64,000 nucleotides of DNA, from positions 1,860,001 through 1,924,000 of the forward strand of contig NZ_CP016948.1 of assembly GCF_001642805.2 (NCBI RefSeq), written 5' to 3'. Positions 36,673 to 45,283 of this stretch are shown here, in pieces. The notes under the pieces are model-generated. The model saw nothing but the letters and a program-made list of their open reading frames with translations. It had not been told where the DNA came from and made no database searches. Origin of the DNA: Serratia surfactantfaciens (lineage in GTDB: Bacteria > Pseudomonadota > Gammaproteobacteria > Enterobacterales > Enterobacteriaceae). The translations under genes were made by a program, and so were the position numbers. Within the stretch, counting starts at the first letter, position 1. Each line of letters begins with the position of its first letter.

Positions 36673-36727
36673 GACGACCTCGAGCCGGTGTTAATAGGGG
36701 TAAATGCGTTCTTCTGTCTGACTCTGC

Positions 36728-36765
36728 CCGCCGCGGCGAGTTCGGGACGCCGGGCGGGTTTTCTG
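36728..36765 (+). terminator. GC-rich hairpin with T run
   Basis: Arms CCCGCCGCGGCG and CGCCGGGCGGG pair with a bulge and are followed by TTTTCTG on the + strand. It lies between the DUF1493 promoter side and the end of the RND operon, so it may stop + strand read-through from the PfpI-like gene. Confidence 0.35.
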
Positions 36766-36804
36766 TTTCTTTACGTTTTCCGGCAGTAAAACGCACGCCG
36801 AGGG

Positions 36805-38247
36805 CTAGCGGCTGAGCGTGGTCTTGTCGGCGATGATGCCGTCCCCCTGCCGTTCGGCGGCGATGCCGCCGCCCAGCACTTTATACAGGGTGGCCTGATT
36901 GTCGTACGCAGTCTGCTGTGCGGCGATCAGCGACTGCTGCGCGGTATACAGCGTGCGCTGCGCGTCCAGCAAGGTCAGATAGCTGTCCACGCCCTGACGG
37001 TAGCGCAGTTCGGCGAGACGATAATATTGCTGCGCCGCCGTGACATAGCCGTTTTGCGCCGCCAGCTGTTCCTGCAGCGTTGCCTTGCGCGCCAACGCAT
37101 CGGCGGTTTCCTGAAACGCCGTCTGCACCGCCTTCTCATAGGTGGCGACATACAGATCTCTCTGCGCTTTGCTGTAGTTCAGCTGCGAAGTGTTGTAGCC
37201 GCCGCTGAAGATCGGCAGGCTGATGCTCGGCGCAAACGACCAGACGCCCGCCCCGTGGCTGAACAGCGACGAGAGCTCACCGCTGCCCACGCCGCCGCTG
37301 GCGGTCAGGCTGATCGAGGGGAAGAACGCCGCGCGGGCCGAACCGATATTGGCGTTGGCGGACTTCAGGTTGTGCTCGGCCTGCAGTACGTCCGGCCGCT
37401 GCAGCAATACCTGCGAAGAGATGCCGGACGGCAGATCGCGCATGATCCCGCCCAGCGCGTCGATGCTGCCCGGCAGCAGGTTTTCCGGCACGCTTTGCCC
37501 CACCGCCAGATCCAGGGCGTTTTTCGCCTGTGCGGCGCTGGTGGCGTAACTGGCAGCGTCAGCGCGCGCCTGTTGATAGACGGTCTCCGCCGACGCCACG
37601 TCGACCAGCGACGAGATGCCGTGTTGTTGGTTCTTGCGCGTCACCTCCAGCGATCGTTTGGCGCTTTCCATCGTCTGCTGCGCCACCGCCAGATTGCTGC
37701 GCTCGGCCGCCACCGCCACCCAGTCGGTGACGATATCGGCGATCAGCGTCAGGCGGGTGCTTTTCGCCGCTTCGGAGTTAGCCAGATAGGTTTCGAACGC
37801 CGCCCGCGACAGGCTGGCGTTTTTGCCGAACAGATCCAGTTCAAAGGCGCTGACGCCGGCCTGCGCTTCGTAACTCTGGCTGATGGCCGTGGCATTGCCG
37901 TTGCCGGTCAGCGAACGCCCGCGGCTGCCGTCGGCGGTGGCGTTGATCGTCGGCAACAGCGCCGCCCGCTGCTCGCCGTACAGCGCACGCGCCGACGCGA
38001 TATTGGCGATCGCCTCGCGCAGATCGCGGCTGCTGTTCAGCCCCATCGCCACCACCTGCCGCAGCCTGGCGTCCTGCACATAGTCGCGCCAGGCGACGTC
38101 CGGGTAGCTCAGCGCCTGCTTGCCGGCGGCCTCGCCCTGCGGCAGCGTGGCCGCTATCGGCGCCGTCGGCCGCTGATAGTCAGGATCCAGCGAAATACAG
38201 CCTGCCAACAGCAGCGGTAAAGTTAACATCATGACTCGTTGCAACAC
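36805..38247 (-). CDS. RND efflux outer-membrane factor (NodT family)
   Basis: A 480-residue outer-membrane lipoprotein, GTG start: LTLPLLLAGC is the lipobox. Then SLDPDYQRPTAPIAATLPQ, typical of OprM/NodT factors, two coiled TolC-like repeats (RSNLAVAQQTMESAKRSLEVTRKNQQHGISSLVDVASAETVYQQARAD and RLAELRYRQGVDSYLTLLDAQRTLYTAQQSL) and LLQRPDVLQAEHNLKSANANIGSARAAFFPSISLTASGG. The GTG lies 1 nt after the pump's stop codon and uses GGAG inside the pump gene, so translation is coupled. It completes a self-sufficient tripartite pump. The frame also opens earlier, but the residues there have no signal-peptide character. Confidence 0.9.
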   Translation of the reverse strand: MLQRVMMLTLPLLLAGCISLDPDYQRPTAPIAATLPQGEAAGKQALSYPDVAWRDYVQDARLRQVVAMGLNSSRDLREAIANIASARALYGEQRAALLPTINATADGSRGRSLTGNGNATAISQSYEAQAGVSAFELDLFGKNASLSRAAFETYLANSEAAKSTRLTLIADIVTDWVAVAAERSNLAVAQQTMESAKRSLEVTRKNQQHGISSLVDVASAETVYQQARADAASYATSAAQAKNALDLAVGQSVPENLLPGSIDALGGIMRDLPSGISSQVLLQRPDVLQAEHNLKSANANIGSARAAFFPSISLTASGGVGSGELSSLFSHGAGVWSFAPSISLPIFSGGYNTSQLNYSKAQRDLYVATYEKAVQTAFQETADALARKATLQEQLAAQNGYVTAAQQYYRLAELRYRQGVDSYLTLLDAQRTLYTAQQSLIAAQQTAYDNQATLYKVLGGGIAAERQGDGIIADKTTLSR

Positions 38248-38248
38248 G

Positions 38249-41200
38249 TTATTCTCCTGCCTGTGGCGGCCTGCTGGCGGCGCGGCGGCTAAACACGCGG
38301 CGCACCAGCACATAAAACAGCGGGACGAAAAAGATGGCCAATAGGGTCGCGGTAATGGTGCCGCCGATAATGCCGGTACCGATGGCGATGCGGCTGTTGG
38401 CCCCGGCGCCGCTGGATACCGCCAGCGGCAGCACCCCGGCGGTAAACGCCAGCGAGGTCATCAGGATCGGCCGCAGACGCATGCGCGCCGCGTGGATCGC
38501 CGCGCCAATCAGCGTTTCACCGCGCTGGTGCATCTCTTCGGCGAACTCGACGATCAAAATGGCGTTTTTCGCCGACAAACCGACGATGGTGAGCAGCGCC
38601 ACCTGGAAGTAGATATCGTTTTCCAGCCCGCGCAGCGTGATCGCCAGCAGAGAACCGACGATGCCCATCGGCACCACCAACATCACCGCAAACGGAATCG
38701 ACCAACTCTCATACAGCGCCGCCAGGCACAGGAACACCACGATGAGCGAAATGGCGTACAGCGACGATGCCTGGCCGCTGGTCAGCCGCTCCTGATAGGA
38801 GAGCCCGCTCCAGGAATAGCTGCTGCCGGCGGAGAATTTCGCCGCCAGTTTTTCCATCTCGCTCATCGCCGTGCCGGAGCTGACGCCGGCGGCACCCTGT
38901 CCGGTGATCTCGAACGACGACAGCCCGTTATAGCGCGACAGGTTTTCCGGGCCGTAGATCCAGTGTGAGGAAGCAAAAGCGGAGAACGGCGTCATGCTGC
39001 TGTCGCCCGCCGCGTTAGTGCCGCGCACAAACCATTTGTCGAGATCTTCCGGCTTGGCGCGATACGCTACGTCGCCCTGCATATAGACCTTTTTCACCCG
39101 GTTGCGATCGATAAAGTCGTTGACGTAGGTGCTGCCGAACGCGCTGCTAAGCGTGCTGTTGACGTCGCCGGCGCTCAGGCCGAGCGCCTGCAGTTTGCCG
39201 CTGTCGATCTCCACCTGCAGCTGCGGCGTGTCCGGCAAGGTGTTGGCGCGCACCGCCAACAGCGACGGATTGCCGGCGGCGGCGGCGACGATCTGATCGC
39301 GCATCGCCTGCAGTTCGGCGCGGGTGGTAGCCCCTTTGGCCTGCAGCTCGAAGGTAAAGCCGTCGGACTGGCCGAAGCCGTCGATCGCCGGTGGGCTCAT
39401 GGAGAACACCTGGGCGTCGCGCAGCGAGGCGAAATGCGCCATGGCGCGTTTGGCGATGGCGTCGGCGGTGTTTTCGCTGCCGCCGCGTTGGCTCCAGTCT
39501 TTGAGGCTGACGAACGCCATGCCGGCGTTTTGCCCGCTGCCGCTGAAACCGAAGCCGTTGATGGTGAAAATGGTGCTGACGTTGGCCTTTTCCTGTTCGA
39601 GGAAATAGGCGGTGACCGCCTCGCTCACCGCTGAGGTGCGGGCGTTGGTCGCGCCGGCCGGCAAGGTGTACTGCACCATGACCGAACCCTGATCCTCATT
39701 GGGCAGAAAGCCGGTCGGCAGGCGCAGGTACATCACGGCGGCGGCGATCAGCAGCAGGCCGTACAGCAGCAGGTAGCGCGTCGGCCGGTGGATCACCCTG
39801 CCGACCTTGTCGGCGTACTTCTCCTGCAGCCGGTTATAGCCGCGGTTGAATTTACCCAGCAGCCCTTTGTCGGTCTGTTCTTCATGCGACGCTTTCAGCA
39901 ACGTGGCGCACAGCGCCGGCGCCAGCGTCAACGCCAGCACGACCGACAGCACCATCGAGGAGACGACGGTGATCGAGAACTGACGATAGATCACCCCGGT
40001 TGAACCGCCGAAGAACGCCATCGGCAGGAACACCGCCGACAGCACCAGCGCGATGCCGACCAGCGCGCCGGTGATCTCGCGCATCGATTTCTCCGTCGCC
40101 TCGCGCGGCGGCAGCTTATCTTCGCGCATCACGCGTTCGACGTTTTCCACCACCACGATGGCGTCGTCCACCAACAGCCCGATCGCCAACACCATGCCGA
40201 ACAGCGTCAGGGTATTGATCGAGTAGCCGAACGCCGCCAGCACGCCGAAGGTGCCCAGCAACACCACCGGCACGGTGATGGTTGGGATCAGCGTGGTGCG
40301 CAGGTTTTGCAGGAACACGAACATCACCACCACCACCAGGACCACCGCCTCGAACAGCGTTTTCACCACCTCCTCGATCGAGATGTTGATGAAGTCGGTG
40401 CTGTCTTTCGGGTAGGCCACCTTATAACCGTGCGGCATCGCGCTTTGGTATTCCGCCACTTTGGCCTTCACCAGTTTGGCGGTATTGAGCGCGTTGGCGC
40501 CCGCTGCCAGCTTGACCGCGATCCCCGCCGCCGGGTGACCGTTGAGGTGCGCGCTGGCGGAATAGTCTTCATTGCCGAGCTCAACCCGCGCCACGTCGCC
40601 CAAGCGCACCAGCGCGCCGCTGCTGTCGCTTTTCAGGATGATATTGCGGAACTGTTCCGGCGTTTGCAGCCGCGACTGCGCCTTCACCGTGGCGGTCAGC
40701 TGCTGATCGGCGGCGGCCGGCAGATCGCCGATTTTACCGGCGGATACCTGGGTGTTTTGCGCCTCGATCGCCGTCTGCACGTCGGACGGCATTAGCGCAT
40801 AGGCCGCCAGCCTGGTCGGATCCAGCCAGATGCGCATCGCATATTCCGAGCCGAACACCTGCACGTCCCCTACGCCCTCGATGCGCGACAGCGGATCCTG
40901 CAGGTTGCTGACCAGGTAGTCGGAAATGTCGGCCATCGTCGCCTTGTCGCTCTCGTCATACAGCCCGACGATCAGCAGGAAGCTGCTCTGGGATTTCTTG
41001 ACCGTCACGCCCTGGGCAGTGACCGCGCTCGGCAGGCGGCTCTCCGCCTGCTGCACCTTGTTTTGCACCTGCACCTGCGCGATATCCGGATCAGTACCCT
41101 GATCAAAGGTGACGTTGATGCTGACCGAGCCGCTGGAACTGCTGGTCGATGAAAAATACAGCAGACCGTCCAGGCCGGTGAGCTGCTGCTCTATCACCTG

Positions 41201-41386
41201 GGTGACACTGTTTTCCAGCGTTTCCGCGTCCGCCCCCGGATAGGTGGCGGAGATGGAGATCTGCGGCGGTGACACGTCCGGGTACTGCGAGATGGGCAAC
41301 GAATTGATCGACATCAGGCCGCACAGCATGATGATGATGGCGATCACCCAGGCGAACACCGGGCGGCGGATAAAGAACTGCGCCAT
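38249..41386 (-). CDS. RND multidrug efflux pump (AcrB/MexB-type)
   Basis: A 1045-residue HAE1-family pump: MAQFFIRRPVFAWVIAIIIMLCGLMSI, the porter-domain pattern LPISQYPDVSPPQISISATYPGADAETLENSVTQVIEQQLTGLDGLLYFSS, the proton-relay Asp pair in TM4 (GLLVDDAIVVVENVERVM) and Lys/Thr of TM10-11 (VGLSAKNAILIVEFA). It exports substrates from periplasm and membrane using proton flow. Its ATG is 1 nt after the adaptor's stop. Which Serratia Sde-type pump it equals could not be told by eye. The Fur-like palindrome ahead of the operon suggests iron control. Confidence 0.93.
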   Translation of the reverse strand: MAQFFIRRPVFAWVIAIIIMLCGLMSINSLPISQYPDVSPPQISISATYPGADAETLENSVTQVIEQQLTGLDGLLYFSSTSSSSGSVSINVTFDQGTDPDIAQVQVQNKVQQAESRLPSAVTAQGVTVKKSQSSFLLIVGLYDESDKATMADISDYLVSNLQDPLSRIEGVGDVQVFGSEYAMRIWLDPTRLAAYALMPSDVQTAIEAQNTQVSAGKIGDLPAAADQQLTATVKAQSRLQTPEQFRNIILKSDSSGALVRLGDVARVELGNEDYSASAHLNGHPAAGIAVKLAAGANALNTAKLVKAKVAEYQSAMPHGYKVAYPKDSTDFINISIEEVVKTLFEAVVLVVVVMFVFLQNLRTTLIPTITVPVVLLGTFGVLAAFGYSINTLTLFGMVLAIGLLVDDAIVVVENVERVMREDKLPPREATEKSMREITGALVGIALVLSAVFLPMAFFGGSTGVIYRQFSITVVSSMVLSVVLALTLAPALCATLLKASHEEQTDKGLLGKFNRGYNRLQEKYADKVGRVIHRPTRYLLLYGLLLIAAAVMYLRLPTGFLPNEDQGSVMVQYTLPAGATNARTSAVSEAVTAYFLEQEKANVSTIFTINGFGFSGSGQNAGMAFVSLKDWSQRGGSENTADAIAKRAMAHFASLRDAQVFSMSPPAIDGFGQSDGFTFELQAKGATTRAELQAMRDQIVAAAAGNPSLLAVRANTLPDTPQLQVEIDSGKLQALGLSAGDVNSTLSSAFGSTYVNDFIDRNRVKKVYMQGDVAYRAKPEDLDKWFVRGTNAAGDSSMTPFSAFASSHWIYGPENLSRYNGLSSFEITGQGAAGVSSGTAMSEMEKLAAKFSAGSSYSWSGLSYQERLTSGQASSLYAISLIVVFLCLAALYESWSIPFAVMLVVPMGIVGSLLAITLRGLENDIYFQVALLTIVGLSAKNAILIVEFAEEMHQRGETLIGAAIHAARMRLRPILMTSLAFTAGVLPLAVSSGAGANSRIAIGTGIIGGTITATLLAIFFVPLFYVLVRRVFSRRAASRPPQAGE

Positions 41387-41387
41387 A

Positions 41388-42530
41388 TTACTGCTCTCCG
41401 CTTTGGGCTTTGTCGACCGAGACGGCGACCGGTTTCACCGCCGCGCCGATCGTCACCTTGCTGGTGCCTTCGACGATCAGGCGATCGCCCTCGTTCAGCC
41501 CGCTGCCAATCAGCCAGTTGCTGCCCACCACCCGCTCGGCGACAACGGTGCGCTGCGCCACTTTGTTTTGCTCGTCCACCACCAACGCGGTGGCTTCGCC
41601 CTTGGCGTTACGGGTGATGCCCTGCTGCGGCGCCAGAATGGCTTTGGGGTCGACGCCGTTGTCCACCGTGGCGTGCACATACATGCCCGGCAGCAGCTCA
41701 TGCTCGGGGTTGGGGAACACGGCGCGCAGCGTGACCGAGCCGGTGGCCTCATCCACCGCCACCTCGGTCAGCTCCAGTTTGCCGGCATGGGCATAAGGCG
41801 AGCCGTCTTCCAGTTTGATAGCGACCGGCGTCACCGCCCCGCGCTGCAGAGCGGCCTGCTGGCGACGCAGTTTGAGCAACTGGGCGCTGGACTGGGTAAG
41901 GTCGACATAGATCGGATCCAGCGCGCGGAGGGTGGTCAACGCATCGCTTTGGCCGGCGGTCACCAACGCGCCCGGCGTCACCGACGAAATGCCGATGCGC
42001 CCGGTGATGGGCGCACGCACCTGGGTATAGCCGAGATTGATGCGCGCCGTTTCCAGCGCCGCCTGATACTGCGCCACCGACGCCACGGCCTGCAGATACG
42101 CGGCTTTGGCGTCGTCCGCGTCCTGTTTGGAAACGCCGTTTTCTTTCACCAGCGCCGCATAGCGCTGCGATTTGAGCCGGGTGGATTGCACCGTCGCCTG
42201 GGCGTTTTTCAGCTGGGCTGAGGCCTGATCGTAGCTGGCCTGATAGCTGGCGGGGTCAATTTGATACAACACTTGCCCGGCCTTCACCTCCGCCCCCTCG
42301 GTGAACAACCGCTGTTTGATGATGCCGTCAACCTGCGGCCGCACGTCGGAGGTCATGGTGGCGTTGACTCGGCCGGTCAGCTCGCTGCTCAGGGTCACTG
42401 GCTGGCCGCGCAGCGTGACGACGCCGACCTCCTGCTCACCGCCCGCTCCCGCCGGTGCGCCGGCGTTTTGTCCGTCGCAGGCGGCCAGCAGCAGCGACAG
42501 CCCGAGCACCAAAAGCATTTTCCTCTGCAT
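41388..42530 (-). CDS. RND efflux periplasmic adaptor (AcrA-type) lipoprotein
   Basis: A 380-residue membrane-fusion protein. LGLSLLLAAC is the lipobox; VTLSSELTGRVNATMTSDVRPQVDGIIKQRLFTEGAEVKAGQVLYQIDPASYQ and AGINLGYTQVRAPITGRIG-type lipoyl halves flank a coiled-coil hairpin (QASAQLKNAQATVQSTRLKSQRYAAL). The beta-barrel has FPNPEHELLPGMYVHATVDNG. It is the first gene of the operon, with the pump gene following after 1 nt. AGGA lies 10 nt before the ATG at 42530, partly within reach of the palindrome upstream. An ATG at codon 5 is an alternative start. Confidence 0.9.
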   Translation of the reverse strand: MQRKMLLVLGLSLLLAACDGQNAGAPAGAGGEQEVGVVTLRGQPVTLSSELTGRVNATMTSDVRPQVDGIIKQRLFTEGAEVKAGQVLYQIDPASYQASYDQASAQLKNAQATVQSTRLKSQRYAALVKENGVSKQDADDAKAAYLQAVASVAQYQAALETARINLGYTQVRAPITGRIGISSVTPGALVTAGQSDALTTLRALDPIYVDLTQSSAQLLKLRRQQAALQRGAVTPVAIKLEDGSPYAHAGKLELTEVAVDEATGSVTLRAVFPNPEHELLPGMYVHATVDNGVDPKAILAPQQGITRNAKGEATALVVDEQNKVAQRTVVAERVVGSNWLIGSGLNEGDRLIVEGTSKVTIGAAVKPVAVSVDKAQSGEQ

Positions 42531-42543
42531 GGCAATACGATCC

Positions 42544-42567
42544 TATTGAGAATGATTATTCTCAATA
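42544..42567. promoter_or_regulatory. Fur-like palindrome upstream of RND operon
   Basis: TATTGAGAAT-GATT-ATTCTCAATA: 10-bp perfect arms with a 4-nt centre. The core TGAGAAT/ATTCTCA is a recurrent Fur-site form. It ends 14 nt before the adaptor start codon, where bound repressor would block transcription. Confidence 0.65.
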
Positions 42568-42654
42568 TATCGAATGCCGGAATTCGCTTCTGAAAGGGTT
42601 GCGTAAGGATAGCGTAAAATCTTTTCGGGCTGTAAAACGCGCAGCGTGGTTGAT

Positions 42655-43791
42655 TTACCCTAATTTGCGCGCCAGCGTCAGCGCCAAAACCGTGGTGATG
42701 CTGATGCCTGCCGCCCCCAGGAAAACGGCGGATGAGCTACCGGGAATGAACGCCATAAAGGATGACAAGAACTGGCCGGAGAATATCGCCATCGATAAAT
42801 AGGCCAGATTTCGCCCCCGGGTGCGGGGGTGACTTCGTTCTACGGTCATATGATTAACCAACGGCACCGAGAAGCCGAACCCGCATCCCATCAGAATACC
42901 GCCGGCAACAAATGCCGCAGTCCCGTGCGCAGAGGCGAAGATCAGATGCGCTGCGGCATAGCAGAAAAACGCCGCGCCAAGCGCGCCGTTTTCTCTGATT
43001 AAAGCCACCAACCTGGGCATCAGCGCGGCGGCGAAAACGGCGATAAGCGAGATAAACGACAGGAAGTATCCCGTTTGCGCTGCCCCGATATTCATGTGGT
43101 GGAAATGCTGTGGGATGACAATGATCCCGGTGAAGAAGCAGATCATGGAAAGCACTGCGGAAAAATAGACCGTTGTTAAGCTGCCGGCGCCGGTGGAACT
43201 GGCATCACCGCGCTGAACGCTGTCTGATTCGCCCACATCAGGCTGGGGTTTGGGCACATACAGCCACTGCATCGCCAGCAACACCCAGGCGACAAGATAC
43301 AACAGGAAGGGCCAGCGCCAGCCGAGCGTCGCCAACAGCCCGCCGATAAACAGAAAGATGACGCCGCCCAGCTCGATCGACATGCCTTGCGAAGCGATCA
43401 TTTTCAAACGCGCCTGCCCGCTGTAAAAAGCAGAAATCAGACCGGTGCCGGCTGACATCACGATCGCCGTTGCGCCGCCAAGCAGCAGGCGGTCGAGCAT
43501 CACCGGCCAAAAGCCGCGAAGCAACAGCCCCCCCGCCCCAAGCAGGCCATACAACAACAGTCCCCAGCTGAGCGCCGCGTAAACGCCCGCCTTGTCAATA
43601 AAACGCCCGGCGAAGGGGCCAAATATCACCACGCCCAACGACGGCACGGTGACCAACCAACTGGCCGCTGAAGGCGTGCCCAACTGATTCGCGATTTCCG
43701 TCAAACCAGGAACGATCACGCAACCGACCATGATCGTCAGACAGGCCACGGCCAAGAGCGTAAACGCCGCCATTTTTCTTAATTCACGCAT
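42655..43791 (-). CDS. MFS transporter
   Basis: A 378-residue, 12-helix MFS transporter. It starts MRELRKMAAFTLLAVACLTIMVGCVIVPGLTEIANQLG; the motif-A region reads GVVIFGPFAGRFIDKAGVYAAL, and a central hydrophilic loop (VPKPQPDVGESDSVQRGDASS) joins the two halves. GAGG lies 6 nt before the ATG at 43791; an upstream in-frame ATG at 43815 overlaps a palindrome and lacks a site. It resembles drug or metabolite exporters. It is divergent from the DAPG-hydrolase-like gene, so both may serve the same aromatic compound. Confidence 0.85.
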   Translation of the reverse strand: MRELRKMAAFTLLAVACLTIMVGCVIVPGLTEIANQLGTPSAASWLVTVPSLGVVIFGPFAGRFIDKAGVYAALSWGLLLYGLLGAGGLLLRGFWPVMLDRLLLGGATAIVMSAGTGLISAFYSGQARLKMIASQGMSIELGGVIFLFIGGLLATLGWRWPFLLYLVAWVLLAMQWLYVPKPQPDVGESDSVQRGDASSTGAGSLTTVYFSAVLSMICFFTGIIVIPQHFHHMNIGAAQTGYFLSFISLIAVFAAALMPRLVALIRENGALGAAFFCYAAAHLIFASAHGTAAFVAGGILMGCGFGFSVPLVNHMTVERSHPRTRGRNLAYLSMAIFSGQFLSSFMAFIPGSSSAVFLGAAGISITTVLALTLARKLG

Positions 43792-43819
43792 AAAGCGCCT
43801 CACTGTAATATCCATTAGA

Positions 43820-43834
43820 TGGATGATTCATCCA
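43820..43834. promoter_or_regulatory. Palindromic operator candidate upstream of MFS gene
   Basis: TGGATGA-T-TCATCCA, a perfect 7-1-7 inverted repeat 29 bp before the MFS start codon. The shape suits a MarR, TetR or GntR dimer; no such regulator gene is adjacent. Confidence 0.5.
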
Positions 43835-44041
43835 ATATACGGACGATATTCTTGAGGCTTCCGTTCAACATGTCAACGCGCAAACTGTAAACCGAATGTC
43901 AATCACGCCCTGGCAACGTTCGGCGAACCCCTGCGGTTGCGGTTAGATCGCTGCAATGATTGGCAGGCGCTTTTTGGCAATCCATGCGCTTTGCCATTCA
44001 ATGAGCGTTGACATCGCCCACATCCGGCAACACAATAATGA

Positions 44042-44076
44042 CCATTATTCGGATATAAAGTCCATTATTCGGATAT
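44042..44076 (+). promoter_or_regulatory. Two 15-bp direct repeats, 20-bp period
   Basis: CCATTATTCGGATAT occurs at 44042-44056 and again at 44062-44076, 70-104 bp before the DAPG-hydrolase-like gene. Two-turn spacing places both on one face of the helix. A related sequence (TCCGAAT-TG-AATGG, 46039-46052) lies at the promoter of the nearby IclR gene, so this may be its operator. Confidence 0.55.
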
Positions 44077-44145
44077 TCAAAAATCGATATCAACCACACT
44101 CCATCCCGCCGTTTCTAAGTCGGCGACAATCTAAGTGAGACGCTC

Positions 44146-45195
44146 ATGAGTAAAGAAATTTCACGTCGTAATATCATCAAGCGCATTCCGCTGTTGGCTG
44201 GCGGCGCCTTGCTTTCTCAATCCCTGTTGTCTTCCGCTATTGCGGCACCATCATCCGCCCTACCGGCGGCGGCGCGGAAAGGCGCGTTTACTGATGCGGG
44301 CGCTTCGCTCGATAAATCATTGATTTCCTATTATCAGGTGCCGATGCAGAAACGTCTGAAAATCAATGAGAAAGGCATTCAGGGCAAGCCCTACGCCGAG
44401 TTCTTCGACAGCAATCTGGATGCGCCCGTAGAGATGATCCGCGCGCTGGAACAGGGGCCGTTGGCAAAAGAACACATTCTTCAACCCACGAAAGCGGGCC
44501 TGAAAACCCTATTGGAACGTTTTGACGAGTTTCCGGTATCGGGTTACGCCGTCGTTGAGGAGGGTGGCCCCTGCGCCTATGCGCAAAGCCGCCATATTTT
44601 TCCGGGCGTGACCACGGAGATGTTCAAGTGGTGGTTCTGCTGGCACCCGATCGAGAGCGAACGCTACTATCTGTGGTTCCCTCATGCTCATATCCACAAC
44701 TCGGTTGTCGATCCCAAGCGTCTGGCGGATACCCGTCTGTCCTACGCTGAGCGGCTGTACGGCAACCCTAACCACATTACCGAGTACATTGGCGATAACT
44801 ATCTGGACGGCGTTATCCATTTCAATGCGCCGGAAAGCTTCGGCGTCGAGAGCGAGTTGCTCAAAAAGCATCGCTTTACCTTTAACGCCAGCGGCATCAT
44901 CACGCCTTATGATGCGCAATCAACGCCGCTGGTGCTGATGATTCATCTGGGACGCGACACGCCGCAAGGGATGGAAATGGTCAACCGTTACTGGATCGGC
45001 ACGCATGAATCCTGGGATAGATTCGACAAGTTCCCTGACGGCGGAAAACGCTCGCGCGAATACATCGCAAAAGCGGGGATGACGAAAGCGTCGCTGGAAG
45101 GCTTTGCCTATGAAATGGCCGTCCACGATATGACGGAGTTCTCTTCGCTCGGCCGTTTTCTGCCTGAGATTTATGCCCGGTTCGGCAACAGCTGA
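44146..45195 (+). CDS. DAPG hydrolase (PhlG)-like protein with Tat signal
   Basis: A 349-residue protein starting MSKEISRRNIIKRIPLLAGGALLSQSLLSSAIAA, a twin-arginine signal (SRRNIIK) with cleavage near AIAAP. The mature part reads like phloretin/diacetylphloroglucinol C-C hydrolases: VTTEMFKWWFCWHPIESERYYLWFPHAHIHNS (His167, His180-184) and a C-terminal VHDMTEF giving an H-x3-E pair (His327, Glu331) like the zinc ligands of PhlG. Such enzymes cleave a C-C bond in acylated phloroglucinols. Tat export suggests a folded metal enzyme in the periplasm. An IclR gene lies downstream and an MFS transporter upstream, a layout common for aromatic detoxification. The family call rests on motif resemblance. 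Confidence 0.68.
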   Translation: MSKEISRRNIIKRIPLLAGGALLSQSLLSSAIAAPSSALPAAARKGAFTDAGASLDKSLISYYQVPMQKRLKINEKGIQGKPYAEFFDSNLDAPVEMIRALEQGPLAKEHILQPTKAGLKTLLERFDEFPVSGYAVVEEGGPCAYAQSRHIFPGVTTEMFKWWFCWHPIESERYYLWFPHAHIHNSVVDPKRLADTRLSYAERLYGNPNHITEYIGDNYLDGVIHFNAPESFGVESELLKKHRFTFNASGIITPYDAQSTPLVLMIHLGRDTPQGMEMVNRYWIGTHESWDRFDKFPDGGKRSREYIAKAGMTKASLEGFAYEMAVHDMTEFSSLGRFLPEIYARFGNS

Positions 45196-45283
45196 CCGCC
45201 GCCTTCCCTCGCCAACGCAGCGCCGGGAGCGAGGCATGCTGGCCCCGGCGTTCAGCACCTGCCAGGCCAAACGCCCCGGCTTG

